Of a stretch of DNA of 64,000 nucleotides, positions 50,973 through 63,200 are shown in pieces. Origin of the DNA: Eutreptiella sp. 'Long Island Sound 2002'. Lineage: Eukaryota; Euglenozoa; Euglenophyceae; Eutreptiales; Eutreptiaceae. How positions within the stretch are numbered: the first letter of the stretch is position 1; the number at the start of each line of letters is the position of its first letter. The stretch lies in NCBI GenBank assembly GCA_964036045.1, contig OZ038381.1, positions 159,964,283-160,028,282 of the forward strand. Reading direction: 5' to 3'. The notes under the pieces were generated by a model that saw only the letters and a program-made list of their open reading frames with translations, did not search any database and was not told the origin of the DNA. The position numbers were made by a program, and so were the translations under genes.

Positions 50973-53900
50973 AGCAGAGGCTGATCAATGCCTATCCGCG
51001 GCTATTCACTGGCGTCGCCAACAAGAACCCTCCAGATCGTGGGAGGTTTGGCACAGCGAGGATCAAGCTGAAGTCAAACCCCAAGATCTATCGTCATCGG
51101 GAGTACCAACTTCAGGGCGATCGGGCCAAGGCCATGAAGAAGTTGTTGGCCGAGTTTATTGAGCGGGGCTGGATCGAACCCTCCGACAGTGAGTGGGCCA
51201 GCCCAGCCTTTATCGTGCCCAAGAAGGAGAAGGGCGAGTCGAGGTTGGTGGTCGATTACAGAGGTTTGAAAGAGCAAACCGAGCACGACTCGTACTCGCT
51301 TCCTCTGATTGACACCATCCTCCAAAAACAACCAAAAAAGCGGATCTTCACGGTGTTAGACCTGAAACACGGCTATCACCAGATGCCGCTACACCCGGAC
51401 TCCAGGCCCTGCACAGCGATGTCGACGCCGCTGGGGCCCATGCAGTGGAAAGTGGTGCCTATGGGCGCCAAGAATGGCAACGCCGCTTTCCAGCGCATGA
51501 TGGAGGACCTACTCGGTCCAGTCCGGGATTGTGCCGACCCCTTTGTGGATGATATCATCATCGGGTCTGGCACGGAGGACATGACTGAGGACGAGCTCAT
51601 CGAAGCGCATGAGAAGGATCTGCGCCGAGTGCTCAGCGAGCTGGACAAGCACAACATGGTGTGCAAGCCCACCAAAGCCTCACTCTTCGTGAAGGAAGTG
51701 GAGTTCGCGGGTCACGTGGTCGGTCACGGGCAACGCCGTCCCATGCCTGGGAAGCTGGTGTCCCTGCACCACTGGGAGAAGCCCCAGACCATCAGCGAAC
51801 TCCGGTCCTTCATGGGGTTTTGCAATTGCTATTCGGGCTATGTCCGGATGTATGCAGAACTGTTGGGGCCGCTGCACAAGATGCTGCAGGCGGGCAAGTT
51901 CGATGGCCGGAAGGGGAGCAAGAAGAAGCTCGCCTGGACCCCTGAGGCCGAAGATGCGTTCAGCCGCCTGAAGGAGCGACTCCTGGGGCAGCTGGGGCTA
52001 TTCCTGGTGGACCCGGACGAGGGATTCGTGCTACGGACGGACGCCTCGGACTATGCTGTAGGGGCAGTCCTTGAGCAGGTCCGGGACGACGGGTCGCACG
52101 TACCCGTGGCGTTTTGGAGCCGGATCCTGGCCGAGGGCCAACGTCGAACCTGGACCGCGAGGGAGAAGGAGAAGTACGCCATTGTTTGTGCGCTCAGGAA
52201 GTGGTCTGGCCACATCGGATTGCAACCGGTGGTGGTTTGTACGGACCATCAGTCCTTACAGAGCTGGCACAAGGAGCACATCGACACCCCCTCGAGACCG
52301 GCGGCAAGGAGGGCCCGATGGCATGAGACGTTCGCCAAGTTTGACCTCAGCGTCGTATACGTCCCGGGGAAGGACAACATTGTGGCAGATTGCCTCAGTC
52401 GATGGGCCTACCCCGCGGGCAAGGCTTGGATGGACATATCCAGCCATGGGGACGCCGAGGAGACCGAGGAGGCCAAGCGCATCATCGAGATTGAGAAGGC
52501 CATGGAGCAAGAGGGGGTCAAGTGCTTTGTGGTGATGGCAAACCGTACAGACCTGGCCAAGTTCCGGGGCGCCCGAGTCCAAGCTATTCGAGAGGAAACC
52601 CTCGAGCAATGGATAGTGGCCCCTGTAGAGCTAGTCAGGTCGGTGCTCACAGAGGACTGGTCGGATGACTATGCGGCATCCGAGCACTGGAGCAGGTACT
52701 GGAATGCCGTGAGCGCCCCGTCGGACGACGAATGGCCGGAGGGCTTGACCGAGGATGGGGATAAACTGTTCCTCAAGGACAAGCTATTGGTCCTTGAGAG
52801 CCGAATGGAAGCGCTCATTGACCACTGGCATAACGCCCAGCTCATGCATCCTGGTCGGGACAAGAAACAGCAGGACCTGGAGTGGCGCTTCAAGTTCCCA
52901 CCGGGGTACTACGCCCTCCTGGACAAGTACTGCAGATACTGCGCCGTGTGTCGGACCACGGAGAGCCCCAACCACTCCACGGCGGGCAACCCGGTGTACA
53001 CGGCTATACCGGAGGCCCCTATGCGGTCCGTAGCCATGGATGTATTCGCCATGCCGGAGGTCACCGTGGAAGGAGAGACCTACGACTGTGTCATCCTGGC
53101 GGTGGATAGGCACAGCGGGTATATCGTGGCAGTCCCTGGCAAGAAGTCCAAGAAGAAGGACAAGAAGGACAAGCATGGAGTGGGTTTGCAGGCCAAGACC
53201 GTCGCTAATGCCATGATCAGGCATTGGCTGACGATTTTTGATGTCCCAGCTGTCATCTGCAGCGATCGGGGCAGTCAATTTGTGGGGACGTGGTTCAAGG
53301 CGATGTGCAAGCACATGGGGATTCGGCACGCCAAGACCGTGGCGTACGACAGCCGGTCAAATGGCCGGGCTGAGGTGGCCGAGCGGCAGATGTCCGAAAC
53401 GTTCCGCCAGCTGCACATTGACGAACTGGGCCGGAATTGGTACAATTCGCTGTGGAGAGTTCTTCAGGCGTACCACGACCTTCCGGGGCCCACTGGACTG
53501 TCGCCCCATCGTATCCTGTTCCTACAGGATCAAGTGTCACGCACTCTCCCGTGGTTGAACCATGGCAAAGTGGCCCCGGATGCGAACGCTATGATGGCTG
53601 AGGCAGACGACACGGTGGCCAAGGTGTGCACAGCACTTCAGAACGAGCATGAGAAGAGGGCCAAGTACTTCAAGCAGGGAAAAGTCCAGAAATATGCTCT
53701 CCAAGACACCGTATGGGTGGAGCGGCACCACAAGGATGACCTGTCCAGGCATCGGCAGGCGTCTTGGTATGTGCCGGGGGTAATCGTGCGGAAGGTCGGG
53801 CAGGATGTGTATGCGGTTCGTGTGGGGGATAACAAGATCCTTTACCGCGACCATACCCAGCTTCGTCCCAGAGCACCAGACCCCAGCGGACGTCCCGTCA

Positions 53901-54184
53901 CCTTGGAGTTCACGGCCGGTGATCTGGACTCTGATGACGAAGGGGAGGACGACGACTTCACCGCCGAGAGGATCCTGACGGACAAGCCGGACCCGGGGAC
54001 GCCCGGGGGGAGGCTATATAAGGTCCGTTGGAAGGGATTCGCCGCGTCCAGAGATTCGTGGGAGCCTCCGAGCAGCTTTGTGCCGAGGTATACCACGGTC
54101 TGGACGGACTATCTAAGGAGGAAGAACATCTCCTTGGATGTCAAGGACGTGTTGGTCCATTTGGTGGCTGCTACAGCACCGTAA
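50805..54184 (+). CDS. pol: TE-C reverse transcriptase, RNase H, integrase, chromodomain, copy 2
   Basis: Open to UAA 54,184; counted from TTG 50,852 it is 1,110 residues, the same length as copy 1. All motifs are kept: FVDD, RTDASDYAVG, CTDHQSL, integrase Asp-Asp-Glu, chromodomain. A difference in the integrase zinc region (CRYCAVC here, CSDCAVC in copy 1) leaves the cysteines intact. No stop or frameshift. Confidence 0.93.
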
Positions 54185-54583
54185 TGGATCCTCTTTGGCA
54201 TTTTTGTTTGTTTTTGTGCTTGGGAGACGGGTGAGGGCGTTCATCCGGGGATTTTTGGGCCTTGATTGGCCATATACCCCCTTCACTCGACCTCCACATA
54301 TATATCTCATTGTGGTATACTTATTCAGGTCGACCGACGACATTTCTCTATCATTGATACCCTTGGTGCATGTTGTAGATCAAGAGGAGACCGGATATGG
54401 CGTAGGGCACCGATGATGAATGTCCTCACCCCTCCCGTGGGGCATGGGGGACGCCTACGACGTGTGGGGGGCCTCCACGTGTCCTTGGGACATGGGGGGG
54501 GAGGTTTGGAGCCCATTGGGGTCCTCCCGTCCTCTCTTCAATGACTTCCGAGCGGATACAACGCTCTGAGAAGGGGGGTGAAG

Positions 54584-55765
54584 CCGGTTCGGACCCCCGT
54601 GGCTATCTTTGGGTCACTTGGGGTGTGTATCTATGTGCCGGCAAGCCGCCATTGGCTGATATCATACTCTCCCATCCACCTGACCTAACCTAATGTGATA
54701 GTGTGATAGGTTTGGCCATTCCAGCTATGAGCGGCCATATTCAATACCGAGGCCCCGCCGGCTGAGATTTATATATCGAAATGTCAGGAATCAACAGGGT
54801 TTTTTTATCATAATGTTTCCGTAATTTTTCGGCTATCCGTTCTGATGGTCAATGTATCGGCGACTGTCAGTTGGCTCGCGATTTTGCGGTAACCGATTTG
54901 TTAACTGTTATTTCCAGATATTTTGGCGGAAACCCCGATGAAGGGTCAGACTTCATCAGTAACAGGTTCGTTGCTTCCGCAATTTTCATGTTATACACTC
55001 GCAAAATTATTCCGATTTTTTCAGACATTCAGAATCGGATTTTCGACTTCGAGATTGCCGCACTTGATATGATGAATTTTGAGTGGTTCTACATTTTTCC
55101 CCGATCACGAATCAACCTTCCTTTGGTTATCTCCTTCGTTTTTCTTGGAGATATAGGCGAAACAAAATTGATTCGTGAGGCCACTTTGAAAGGTCATATC
55201 TCCAGCTCACGGCGAGGAATACCAATTTCGAGAATTGGGTTGGAACCACCTTGGTCTCAACTTAATTTAGAAAGCATCAAATGTCTATGATGTGTACACA
55301 TGCCCGCTGTAGCATCGAATGAGGGTCAAGAGGGTAGAAAGTGATATATACCTCTTGGACCATGCAACCGAATGTTTTAATGCGACTTTCGAGTGTACCG
55401 CATGAGGGTTGGTGTTGCATAGAAACTTTCCTTGGGTTCCTACGTATTTTCAACGTGAAGTTATGTTCATGGAGGGGCATGGCATACCATGGTGGGAGCC
55501 ACCTTTTAAGGGTATGTGTTATATGCATGGTATGTGCTTCGCTATGCTCACGCCCATGTCATATATCTCCGTTTGTAGGAAGATATGTGGAGTCATACGT
55601 GGCAAGGGCTTCGCCCATGTCCTAATGGTGAGCTCCATAGCGCTAGACTATGTCTACCGCACATATAGTGCATGTGGGAAGGCTTACGGAGCGACCCACA
55701 AGCGCCACTATCAATTTTCCCATTTTCATGGTGCGTGTTGGGAGGAGGTTCGAAGGTGTCCCCAT
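54584..55765 (+). repeat. TE-C 3' LTR, copy 2, first part
   Basis: Matches 27,728-28,910 with a few percent difference, up to AAGGTGTCCCCAT, where the retroposed insert begins. The part after 54,907 lies outside the tandem duplication. Confidence 0.88.
55753..55765. repeat. Target-site duplication AAGGTGTCCCCAT (left)
   Basis: The same 13 bases recur at 59,068-59,080 at the end of an A run, so up to two of them may belong to the tail. The length suits target-primed reverse transcription of the LINE type. Confidence 0.85.
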
Positions 55766-56002
55766 AACTGTGTGTCGTCGCGCGCTCTACCACAATGTTA
55801 CAACAATTTACGACAGTTACATCAAGAACAAAATGCGAAGGCAGGTGGGAAACGCCTTGTTTTTAAACACAGCGATAGGAATCAGGGTGATCCTCCAATT
55901 CCGCAATCGCAGACAAGAGGTCAACTTCGCAATCGCAGACAAGAAGCGACAGTGGCAAATACCACTTCCAGAAGTCGATCCCAAACCGAAACCTGAGCAC
56001 GT

Positions 56003-57139
56003 ATGATGATGATGAATGCAACGAATCAAATGCTGATAACTTTCCTTCTGAACTCCGCTCGCAGCCTCGCAGCGTCAGAACAGTGCCCATTCGGTGTACG
56101 CTGCCGCTACGGCGCATCCAGATGTTGGTATCAACACTCCGCAACCACAGACAGACTCACTCCAGCAACTCGCTCTCACGACAATTGCGGCCAACCAAGA
56201 GATCTGTGGACTCACCAGCCTTACAATTCACCATGTTCTCCGCTTGCCCAAATTCAACAACAGCAGAATAACAAAGACTTACCCTATCCCGCCAATCAAC
56301 TGAGCATACACCCAAATCTGGAAGGTCACTACCAAAAACAACATCCTCCTTTCGAGAACATGGTCAGCCACTCTCATGCCTTTCAAACTGCGCCGCCCGC
56401 ACAGGTCCTAAAGCAACAGGACGAGGCCTATAAGATGGAGCAGCCTACACCCACCGATGCATCCACCTCGGCGCCAGACCAAAGCGATCATCAAGTATGC
56501 TCACCACCTCTTCACGACGACAAATCACCAGCACGAAAAAGAGACCAAACACAAAATCATTCGCCTCCCTGGACATCAACCATCTCAACTCCCGCGGCAC
56601 CACAATCAAAACCCATCGCATCGCATCGCAACCAATGGACTGTTTTGTCAGATCAACTGAGCACCAAATCATCTACCTCCGAACCATGGGAAGAACCTCG
56701 CCGCCGAAAACACGCCAGCAAACCACCAGCAGAACCGAAGGATAACTCCGACGAACACAGGTCATGCACTGACTGCGGCGCTGCCTTCGAACTCTCCAAA
56801 GAACTTCAGTTTTGGTATACAAACAAAGGGTTTGTACACCCGAAGCGCTGCCCCACTTGTCGGAAAAACATCAAGGAGAAAAGAGAGGGGCGCCTCGCTA
56901 AGCCGGCCAAAGTTATTTACTTCACCACACCACCCCTGCAGACGCGATCGTTGAACGTCCCATCATCGAAGCCTCGGTCTGACAGCAACCAACCAAATGA
57001 GCCGCTACAGAGCACTCCTCATGACGATGCAGAAATCAAAGGAAGCGATCACCACGAAGAGGAAGTATCCAACAACGAGCTGGACTCAACAGCAGATGTT
57101 GATTCAACCACTACCAGCCCCTCTACCCTCCAACCCTAG
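56003..57139 (+). CDS. Zinc-finger protein (CCCH plus zinc ribbon) in the retroposed insert
   Basis: 378 codons from a run of four ATG just after an in-frame TGA (55,994). Residues 28-45 form a CCCH finger: CPFGVRC, then RYGASRC and WYQH (CX5CX6CX3H), a type that usually binds RNA. Residues about 253-286 form a zinc ribbon with CTDCG, FVHPKRC and CR, similar to the small family Pfam calls a probable zinc-ribbon domain. The middle is rich in Pro, Gln, Ser and Thr and probably disordered. The stop TAG lies inside the left end of the nested inverted-repeat element, so the C-terminus may have been changed by that insertion. Function unknown; RNA binding is inferred. Confidence 0.65.
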   Translation: MMMMNATNQMLITFLLNSARSLAASEQCPFGVRCRYGASRCWYQHSATTDRLTPATRSHDNCGQPRDLWTHQPYNSPCSPLAQIQQQQNNKDLPYPANQLSIHPNLEGHYQKQHPPFENMVSHSHAFQTAPPAQVLKQQDEAYKMEQPTPTDASTSAPDQSDHQVCSPPLHDDKSPARKRDQTQNHSPPWTSTISTPAAPQSKPIASHRNQWTVLSDQLSTKSSTSEPWEEPRRRKHASKPPAEPKDNSDEHRSCTDCGAAFELSKELQFWYTNKGFVHPKRCPTCRKNIKEKREGRLAKPAKVIYFTTPPLQTRSLNVPSSKPRSDSNQPNEPLQSTPHDDAEIKGSDHHEEEVSNNELDSTADVDSTTTSPSTLQP

Positions 57140-58195
57140 TGACCCCTTTTGCACACCTTTGAGCGTAGCGGTTGAACAGCGGTTGAACCCAGTTGAACAG
57201 CATGTTGCTGTTCAACCCCCCAGTTGAACTCGGTTGAACGCGGTTGAACAGTTCAACTGGCCTATCGCGCCAATCGGTGGCGCGTGCTCGCGCGATCACG
57301 CGTTCAACAGTGGTTAATTGGTAAATGTAGCCTGTCCCACAATTTTGGTTTTGAGCTGTTCCCTAAAACCCAGTTAAAACCTGGAACCTACTACCAATGG
57401 GCAGGTGGCGGTGTGGTGACCACATACATGAAAACTGGAGCCGGCACGTGGTGGCCAACACGTGGCGGTAAAGGGAATGCACATGGTGTGTAGTAGTTGC
57501 CACCTGCTCGCTTTTTACCATATACATGACGCATTGAATTGAAGAATATTTAATTTCACCTTTGTGCAATATGGTAGTGTCACCAAAAATAACGTAACAA
57601 TAAGAACAAATTTCTCCTAACGCGCTCCAGTGTGTGTTCAACCGTGTTCAACCGTGTTCAACCGTGTTCAACCGCGCGGTTGAACACGCAGTTGAACATG
57701 GCCGAACGCGTATGGGCGGCAATATGAAAGTAGCAGAAAATCCATGGTTTTGTGGTTATAATTGATTTGGATAAGGCAGGTGCACACTGCAAAAACCTCT
57801 GAACACCATCGACGATAGAATGGAAGCCAAAGGACCACATTGAAGGTCAAAGCTTAGGGGAATGTGTCAAGTGGGGTGTTCAACCGCATGGTTGAACACC
57901 AAGGCGGCGTTGACGCTACTCTTGGACATGATAGAAAGGGAGTGGCAATGTGAGGGGTATGGCATGGAATAGTGCATTGGGCATTAGTATGTTGTTAAAA
58001 GCATGGTACATCGTCATGGATGGTTTGGAATGGCATGGTGATACGTCAAAAGTTTAGTTTTTGGTAAAATTGCACTACGCGCGGTGGGGGTGTTCAACCG
58101 CTGTTCAGGGGTGGTTCAAGGGCCCAGGTGAAGTCAGTTGAACACCGGTTGAACATAGGACATGGCACCATGGTGTGCAAAAGGGGTCACTAGGG
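57134..58195. mobile_element. Inverted-repeat element (MITE-like) with GTTGAAC motifs
   Basis: Perfect 24-bp terminal inverted repeats at 57,134-57,157 (begins CCCTAGTGACCCCTTTTG) and 58,172-58,195. If the ends proper are TGACCCC...GGGGTCA, the flanking CTAG on both sides could be the target duplication. Inside are about 20 copies of GTTGAAC or GTTCAAC, clustered at 57,168-57,310, 57,630-57,700, 57,876-57,899 and 58,088-58,156, including a perfect 24-bp palindrome at 57,664-57,687. No transposase is encoded, so it would be non-autonomous. Confidence 0.7.
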
Positions 58196-59080
58196 AAGGT
58201 ACTACATGCTTTCAGACCATGAACGTACTGCCTGCCCCAAATTTTGTCCTCAGAAACATAGTCAAATCTCAAAAAGCTTGTGAGATATTCAATATTCAAT
58301 CAAACACATCCAAACCTGCTTGGCTTCAAGCCTGCAAGAAGTTTTACCTCTCACCAACAGCATCTACCTACAATAGTTTTGATGTCGTTTCTTATCTCAT
58401 ATCCAGGTACCACACTTTGGCACTTTGTTCCGATGAGGACACCGCCTCTCGACTTACGGCACTCAGCGATGAACCTCCTGAGCTGCAGTCTTCCTGCTCT
58501 TCAGGTGCTCCAGACTGAATCCGCAGGCACGATCGCTCAAGCATCACAAGAAGAACAAAGTACTCACTTAACGGAGCAAGGACATCTATATTCCTTATTG
58601 CAGACTCTCGTCTGGTTCCTGCTTCACAGTGAAACAACTTCAGTTCTGGCTTGTGCTCTATGCTGATAGCTCCTGCTTTGCCATCGCCTCTTGCCTTTTG
58701 TTTATTATTATTTTATTTTTATGTTTTTTTTCCTTTTTTTGAAACGAACCACCTACTTTCTTACCACTCCTGAGCAGCAGGATATTTTTGACTGAGGATT
58801 CAGGTCCCTGCAGCCAGCCACCCCGTGGCCTCCTAGAATTTTTGCAAGCCTCTGGTGCCATTAGGGCAGTGCATTGCACCTTCGTCTTTTCAGGGCAGGA
58901 AATCAGATACTCAGTTCCTACATCCTGCACTTCAGTGTTAATTTACTCTGTAAATTAGGGAAATGGCGGATTAGCATGGGAGACTCCTATGTCACTGCCA
59001 CCCACCCAGCACTGAACTCAGCTTGTTGCTACACTTTGGGCGGGAAACCGCCATGCCTAAAAAAAAAAAGGTGTCCCCAT

Positions 59081-60297
59081 GCATCCATGTGGGGATCCAA
59101 GTAGGGGGATTGTTTGCAAATGGTCCCAACCAATTGTGTTTTGAACCGTATGTTGATACCATGGGTGAGCGAAGTTATATACTATTGTGATTACTTTGAA
59201 TTTGGCATTATTTGCATGTTTTTGACCTCACTTTATGCTCATTTTTGTATTTTGTGTGCTCAACTGGTGCCTAGAGATCCGTGAACTATGGTATGTTGCT
59301 TATATGTTGGCATATGCTTCGGTGTTGCACCTCACCATATGCCGGATTACGTGGTCACTTTGGCGTGGCACACGAGGCCTCACAAAATTAGGTCTCAAAT
59401 TCATGAGTTGACTTGTGAAGCATGGCAGGTATATATCCGGAGGGGTTTGGGAGCCAATGATGGAATATTCTTGGGCATGGACGTTTGGTCTATATAACCC
59501 TTGTACATTACTTTCCGGTTTGACACATGCATGGAGCATAGGAACATTTGCCGTATGCATTTTTGAGTATATAATTGAATTTTGGGCACTAGGGTGTGAT
59601 TTGCCTGATTTTGCTATGTTATGAGGTCATCTGCATGGGGCAATTCTCCAAGCCCAATCAACTCCAAGTCCAACCAAGGTTATGTCAGGGTAGGGCATGG
59701 TCCTGGATGCCACTCTAGGCCATGACACGCCACCTCCCCTTTTGGGCTTGGATTTAGAGGCTGGGGAGGGAACACATGTTTGGGGTTTGTGTAGTGACTT
59801 TTGACACATGGCATTTAGCCATCTTATTTGACTTGGTTCAGGGCATCATGTTGGCGAGTCAAGGGAAGGTCCTGAGTCCAGAGAATGAGGGGTCTATGGC
59901 TGTGGTTGTGTATGTTTCCATCTTTCCCCAATTATGCTTGATATGTGTACATATGCCAATTTCAGGGCTTCCTCTTTGGTGCAATTCTTGTACATGCCCA
60001 ACGCCCGTGTCTCCGTGTGCACCGTGAGACATCCGGCGTATTGAAGGGAGTTGTTGAGTGTCAACGCGGGACCTCAAACACCCTTGGAAGCCCTCAGTGT
60101 GGATTGATTGGATTTGGATTGTACTTCGGAGTTGGTTATTGCAAGGGATCAGGGTTTGTGTGAAGGAGCCTATTTTACTTTTTTTTGTGGGAAATTGTGC
60201 AGGATAGGGCAAGATCATGCAGAACCTGGTGAGAAGCAAGACCATGGGAGTGACGGGAAATGGTGGAAGGGGTACAGCAGGGGCCCGACCTGGTAGG
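59081..60297 (+). repeat. TE-C 3' LTR, copy 2, second part
   Basis: Continues the LTR from the base after the right target duplication and matches 28,920-30,145, including the TATA-like TATATAA at 59,491-59,497 and the LTR-encoded Gag start near 60,217. It stops agreeing with the 5' LTR at about 60,297. Confidence 0.85.
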
Positions 60298-63200
60298 TAG
60301 TCCACAGACTTCTACTCACATAGGGCTATGCACTGCATGCATATGAGAAACATCTGTCAAGTATATACCCCAGGGGGGGTACGCACTTGCTGAAACAAGC
60401 CAAAAGCGGGGCTAACACAGGCAAAGACTTCTGAAACACCGAGGAAGGTGATCGCATTGACAAACACTGCCACCGCTGCCAAACTGGTCTCTCAGAAAAT
60501 GATGATCCCTTACTCTACACCCTCGAGATGGTTGCCAGCCCAATCAGTCCACGTCGGCCTCCCAGAGGCACCAGCAGCACCCCGGATCCACGCGTACCTC
60601 ACAACTGACCGTTGGCTTACGATACTCTCTGTATGCTCACCCTGCACTGCTTTTAGCAGCACGGCGTCACCAGCCACCAGCAGGGCAGCTGCATCTTTAT
60701 GAAGGGGTGTTCAGGCGTTCCAGTTTTCATCTGGCTCGGACAAACGAACGGTTCCTAGCGCAGCATCATCAGCTTCGTCAAGGGACATCCTGCAGAGGGG
60801 CCAGTACCCTACCTGATGCAGCAGAAGTGGTTCGCAGAGCGCACTGTGGCACGGCCATCGGGGAGTACAGACACTGGGCAGTATCTCGAAAAAGCAAATT
60901 GGACACACAAAGGTCACACAAACTGAACTCGGCAGGACATATAATGGTAACCTCAGACACGACAGCTGAAGACAGAGGTTCCATGAAAGCAAATTCCGGG
61001 AGCATGAAATTTCCCAAGACACGCTCAACAGGAAAATACATCCGGGTGAAAACAGACTCTATTGACGACCCACTGGTGACTGTCTGGCACTAAAGTGCAG
61101 GGGATGGCCTTTACAGACCCTCAGTTTACAAACCAAGTACGACCGTACCTCTTCAGTACACTGCAGATTAACCTGCAAGTCACTACTGCTGATCATCCGC
61201 AGAAGGTTGGCTAGGGGCAGGTAGGTTCTACTGAGTTGCCTGGAGACCGTTGGCGGAATACATCACCTGCAGAGTCATACCCCCCGAGGTGCAGTGGTCA
61301 TGACTCCATGCACATGTTCGGTAAAGGGGTTGTTTTCTCCCTATAGGTCCCCCAGGTCAGTACGTCTCCTCCTGCTGTTGCCCTAGCCCATCCCTATCAT
61401 TCTCCTAGACAGAAAGACTTACCAGCACATCACAGAGCCAGGCAGTCCAGGAAATCAGTTACAAGGCCACTGAGTGCGGCAAACTTACCTCTATGTTTAC
61501 ACATACACTCTACCTCAAATTTACTACAAGCTGCTACTCAGTCCGGCTGCTACTCAGTCATGCTCTCACAGCGCTATAACCAAACTACCTGCAGTAGGCT
61601 GTCTTGCAGGCCTAGGGGTTTATCTGTTTGGCTGACTAAGGTTAAGCTATAGCAATACAGTAAAGTCATCTATGCTTACTAGAGTCCAGAGGTTACTCAC
61701 CTAAAGGCGGTGTCTGTGACACTCAGGGTTACTCGTACAATACTCCTGTAATAAAACACAGTACAGCACCCGCGGCCACAACATTGATGTTGCTCTACAC
61801 ACGGGTTTCCTGTACTGGCGTTACAGCCAATATACTCAAGTACATAGTAGGCTGTCTTCACTCACCTAGTGGTTGTAAACACGTGTAACTTAGGTGGTGC
61901 TTAGTATGGCCTATAAGCTCACATTGTAAGAGTACTCGTCCTCCCAGGGTCACAGAGACTCAGTCTGCGGGTACTCACAGGGGTATCAAGTACTTCAGCT
62001 ACACAAAGTAGTCAGTCGCAATTGCAATTGCAGAATAGTGGCGACAGTGCTCCCCTCTGGGGCCTGTCTCAGTCTTAGGTACACTATGCCTGGGCCTTCA
62101 AACTGGCCTCCAGGGTGCTACCCAAAAAAAATGCCTCGTGGGCTAATTAGGGAAGGTCATATCACAGCAGCCACAGGGCAGAATCATACACAGCTCCCTC
62201 GATGGTAGCAGCAGACTCACTCATACACATCAGAACTGCTATACCACCCATCTGCCCATTGTACCGACAGTACCACTACAGGGTCTAGAACAGAGTGATT
62301 CAGAAAAACATTGCAAACTTCCACCAAAGTAGCAAAAGGATAACTTCCAAGCACACTACAGAGTGAGTGCGCACACAGGCACAGGCCAAAAGCTTTGGTA
62401 CCTGTATTCCATCCCGTAGGCAACTCAGCAAACGTTTACCAACACGAAACCAATCTACCCCATATAGCGGGGATGTCGCCAGGGCTTCCCACTCCTGACG
62501 GAGGGCCAACCTGCCCATGGTTGGGGAAAAAATAGAAAAACAGAGAGTGACACAGACGAAAGAAAAACAGTCGTCACTACATCTGGTAAGACCTTCAGCC
62601 ATGCGGCACTAGGACGGGCCTGAGGTCACACCAAACCAGCCATTCACCCACAGCTAGGCTTAAGGGGGACAATAAAGAGAGTATTTTCTGCATGAAACAT
62701 CAACGCAAGGAGCCAAGAAAACAGAGAGGGCTCCTCCAATCAACACCTGTTTAGGATTAGAAATAATTGTCTCTTCCCCAATGCCATAGCTGGGCCCTAC
62801 AGACGAAAGACAATACACGGAAGAAAGTCACACTGGGGTGCGGCAGCATCAGACTACAGACTTTCGAATCCTAGAGCTCAGACCGTCCTAAGATGCCACT
62901 GAGTTACATTAGTGCCACAGCGACTGACACTCCAGGTGAACACTCAGCACATCACAGTAGAACTAACCGTGTAGCTACTGTTACATTCCTGAATAGCTTC
63001 AGTAGACACAGCTATGACCGTAATCATCGGAGTGACTAGGGGTATTAACATCAACCTAAAGTTCATCTCTCGCATACGAACTAGTATACTCAGTCACCTG
63101 TAGGGTATCACTGACCTCTGGACTTCTATTACAGTCAACTGTCATACTACCTGCATCACACTAGGCAGTTACCAGCTATCCTCGTATCAGACGAAGGTAC

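Larger units (their letters stand above)
38930..54907. repeat. 15.98-kb tandem duplication, copy 2
   Basis: Direct copy of 22,950-38,929. The right end is set at 54,907, after which the TE-C 3' LTR simply continues, so this copy retains the original right flank. Differences from copy 1 include lesions private to each copy (see the individual frames). Confidence 0.93.
55766..59067 (+). mobile_element. A-tailed retroposed insert with zinc-finger ORF
   Basis: 3.3 kb inserted in the TE-C LTR, bounded by 13-bp duplications and ending in a run of 11 A (59,059-59,069, partly shared with the duplication). No LTRs and no reverse transcriptase of its own. It carries one clear ORF (56,003-57,139) and a nested inverted-repeat element (57,134-58,195). 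The part 58,196-59,058 is non-coding and T-rich near 58,695-58,740. It may be a retroposed mRNA, or a non-autonomous or truncated LINE of which only an ORF1-like gene remains. Confidence 0.75.
43708..60297 (+). mobile_element. TE-C copy 2: full-length element, 3' LTR interrupted
   Basis: Complete plus-strand element: 5' LTR (43,708-46,123), primer site (46,135-46,146), gag and pol frames, polypurine tract (54,568-54,583) and a 3' LTR split by a 3.3-kb retroposed insert (55,766-59,067). Its gag capsid frame is better preserved than in copy 1 but its protease frame is broken by one extra T. Confidence 0.88.

Noticed and set aside
55409-55996. 195-codon frame crossing from the TE-C LTR into the retroposed insert
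   Set aside because: It spans the insertion boundary at 55,765, so it cannot be an original gene.
57168-58156. CRISPR-like array of GTTGAAC repeats
   Set aside because: Repeats are only 7-8 bases, in both orientations and irregularly spaced, lying between terminal inverted repeats in a eukaryotic context.
27728-60297. A second independent TE-C insertion event
   Set aside because: Both TE-C bodies share the same TE-B flank, spacer and LTR edge, so they come from one insertion followed by tandem duplication.
60707-61093. 128-codon frame in the right flank
   Set aside because: No recognisable feature, overlapped by open frames on the minus strand; length is within chance for this composition.
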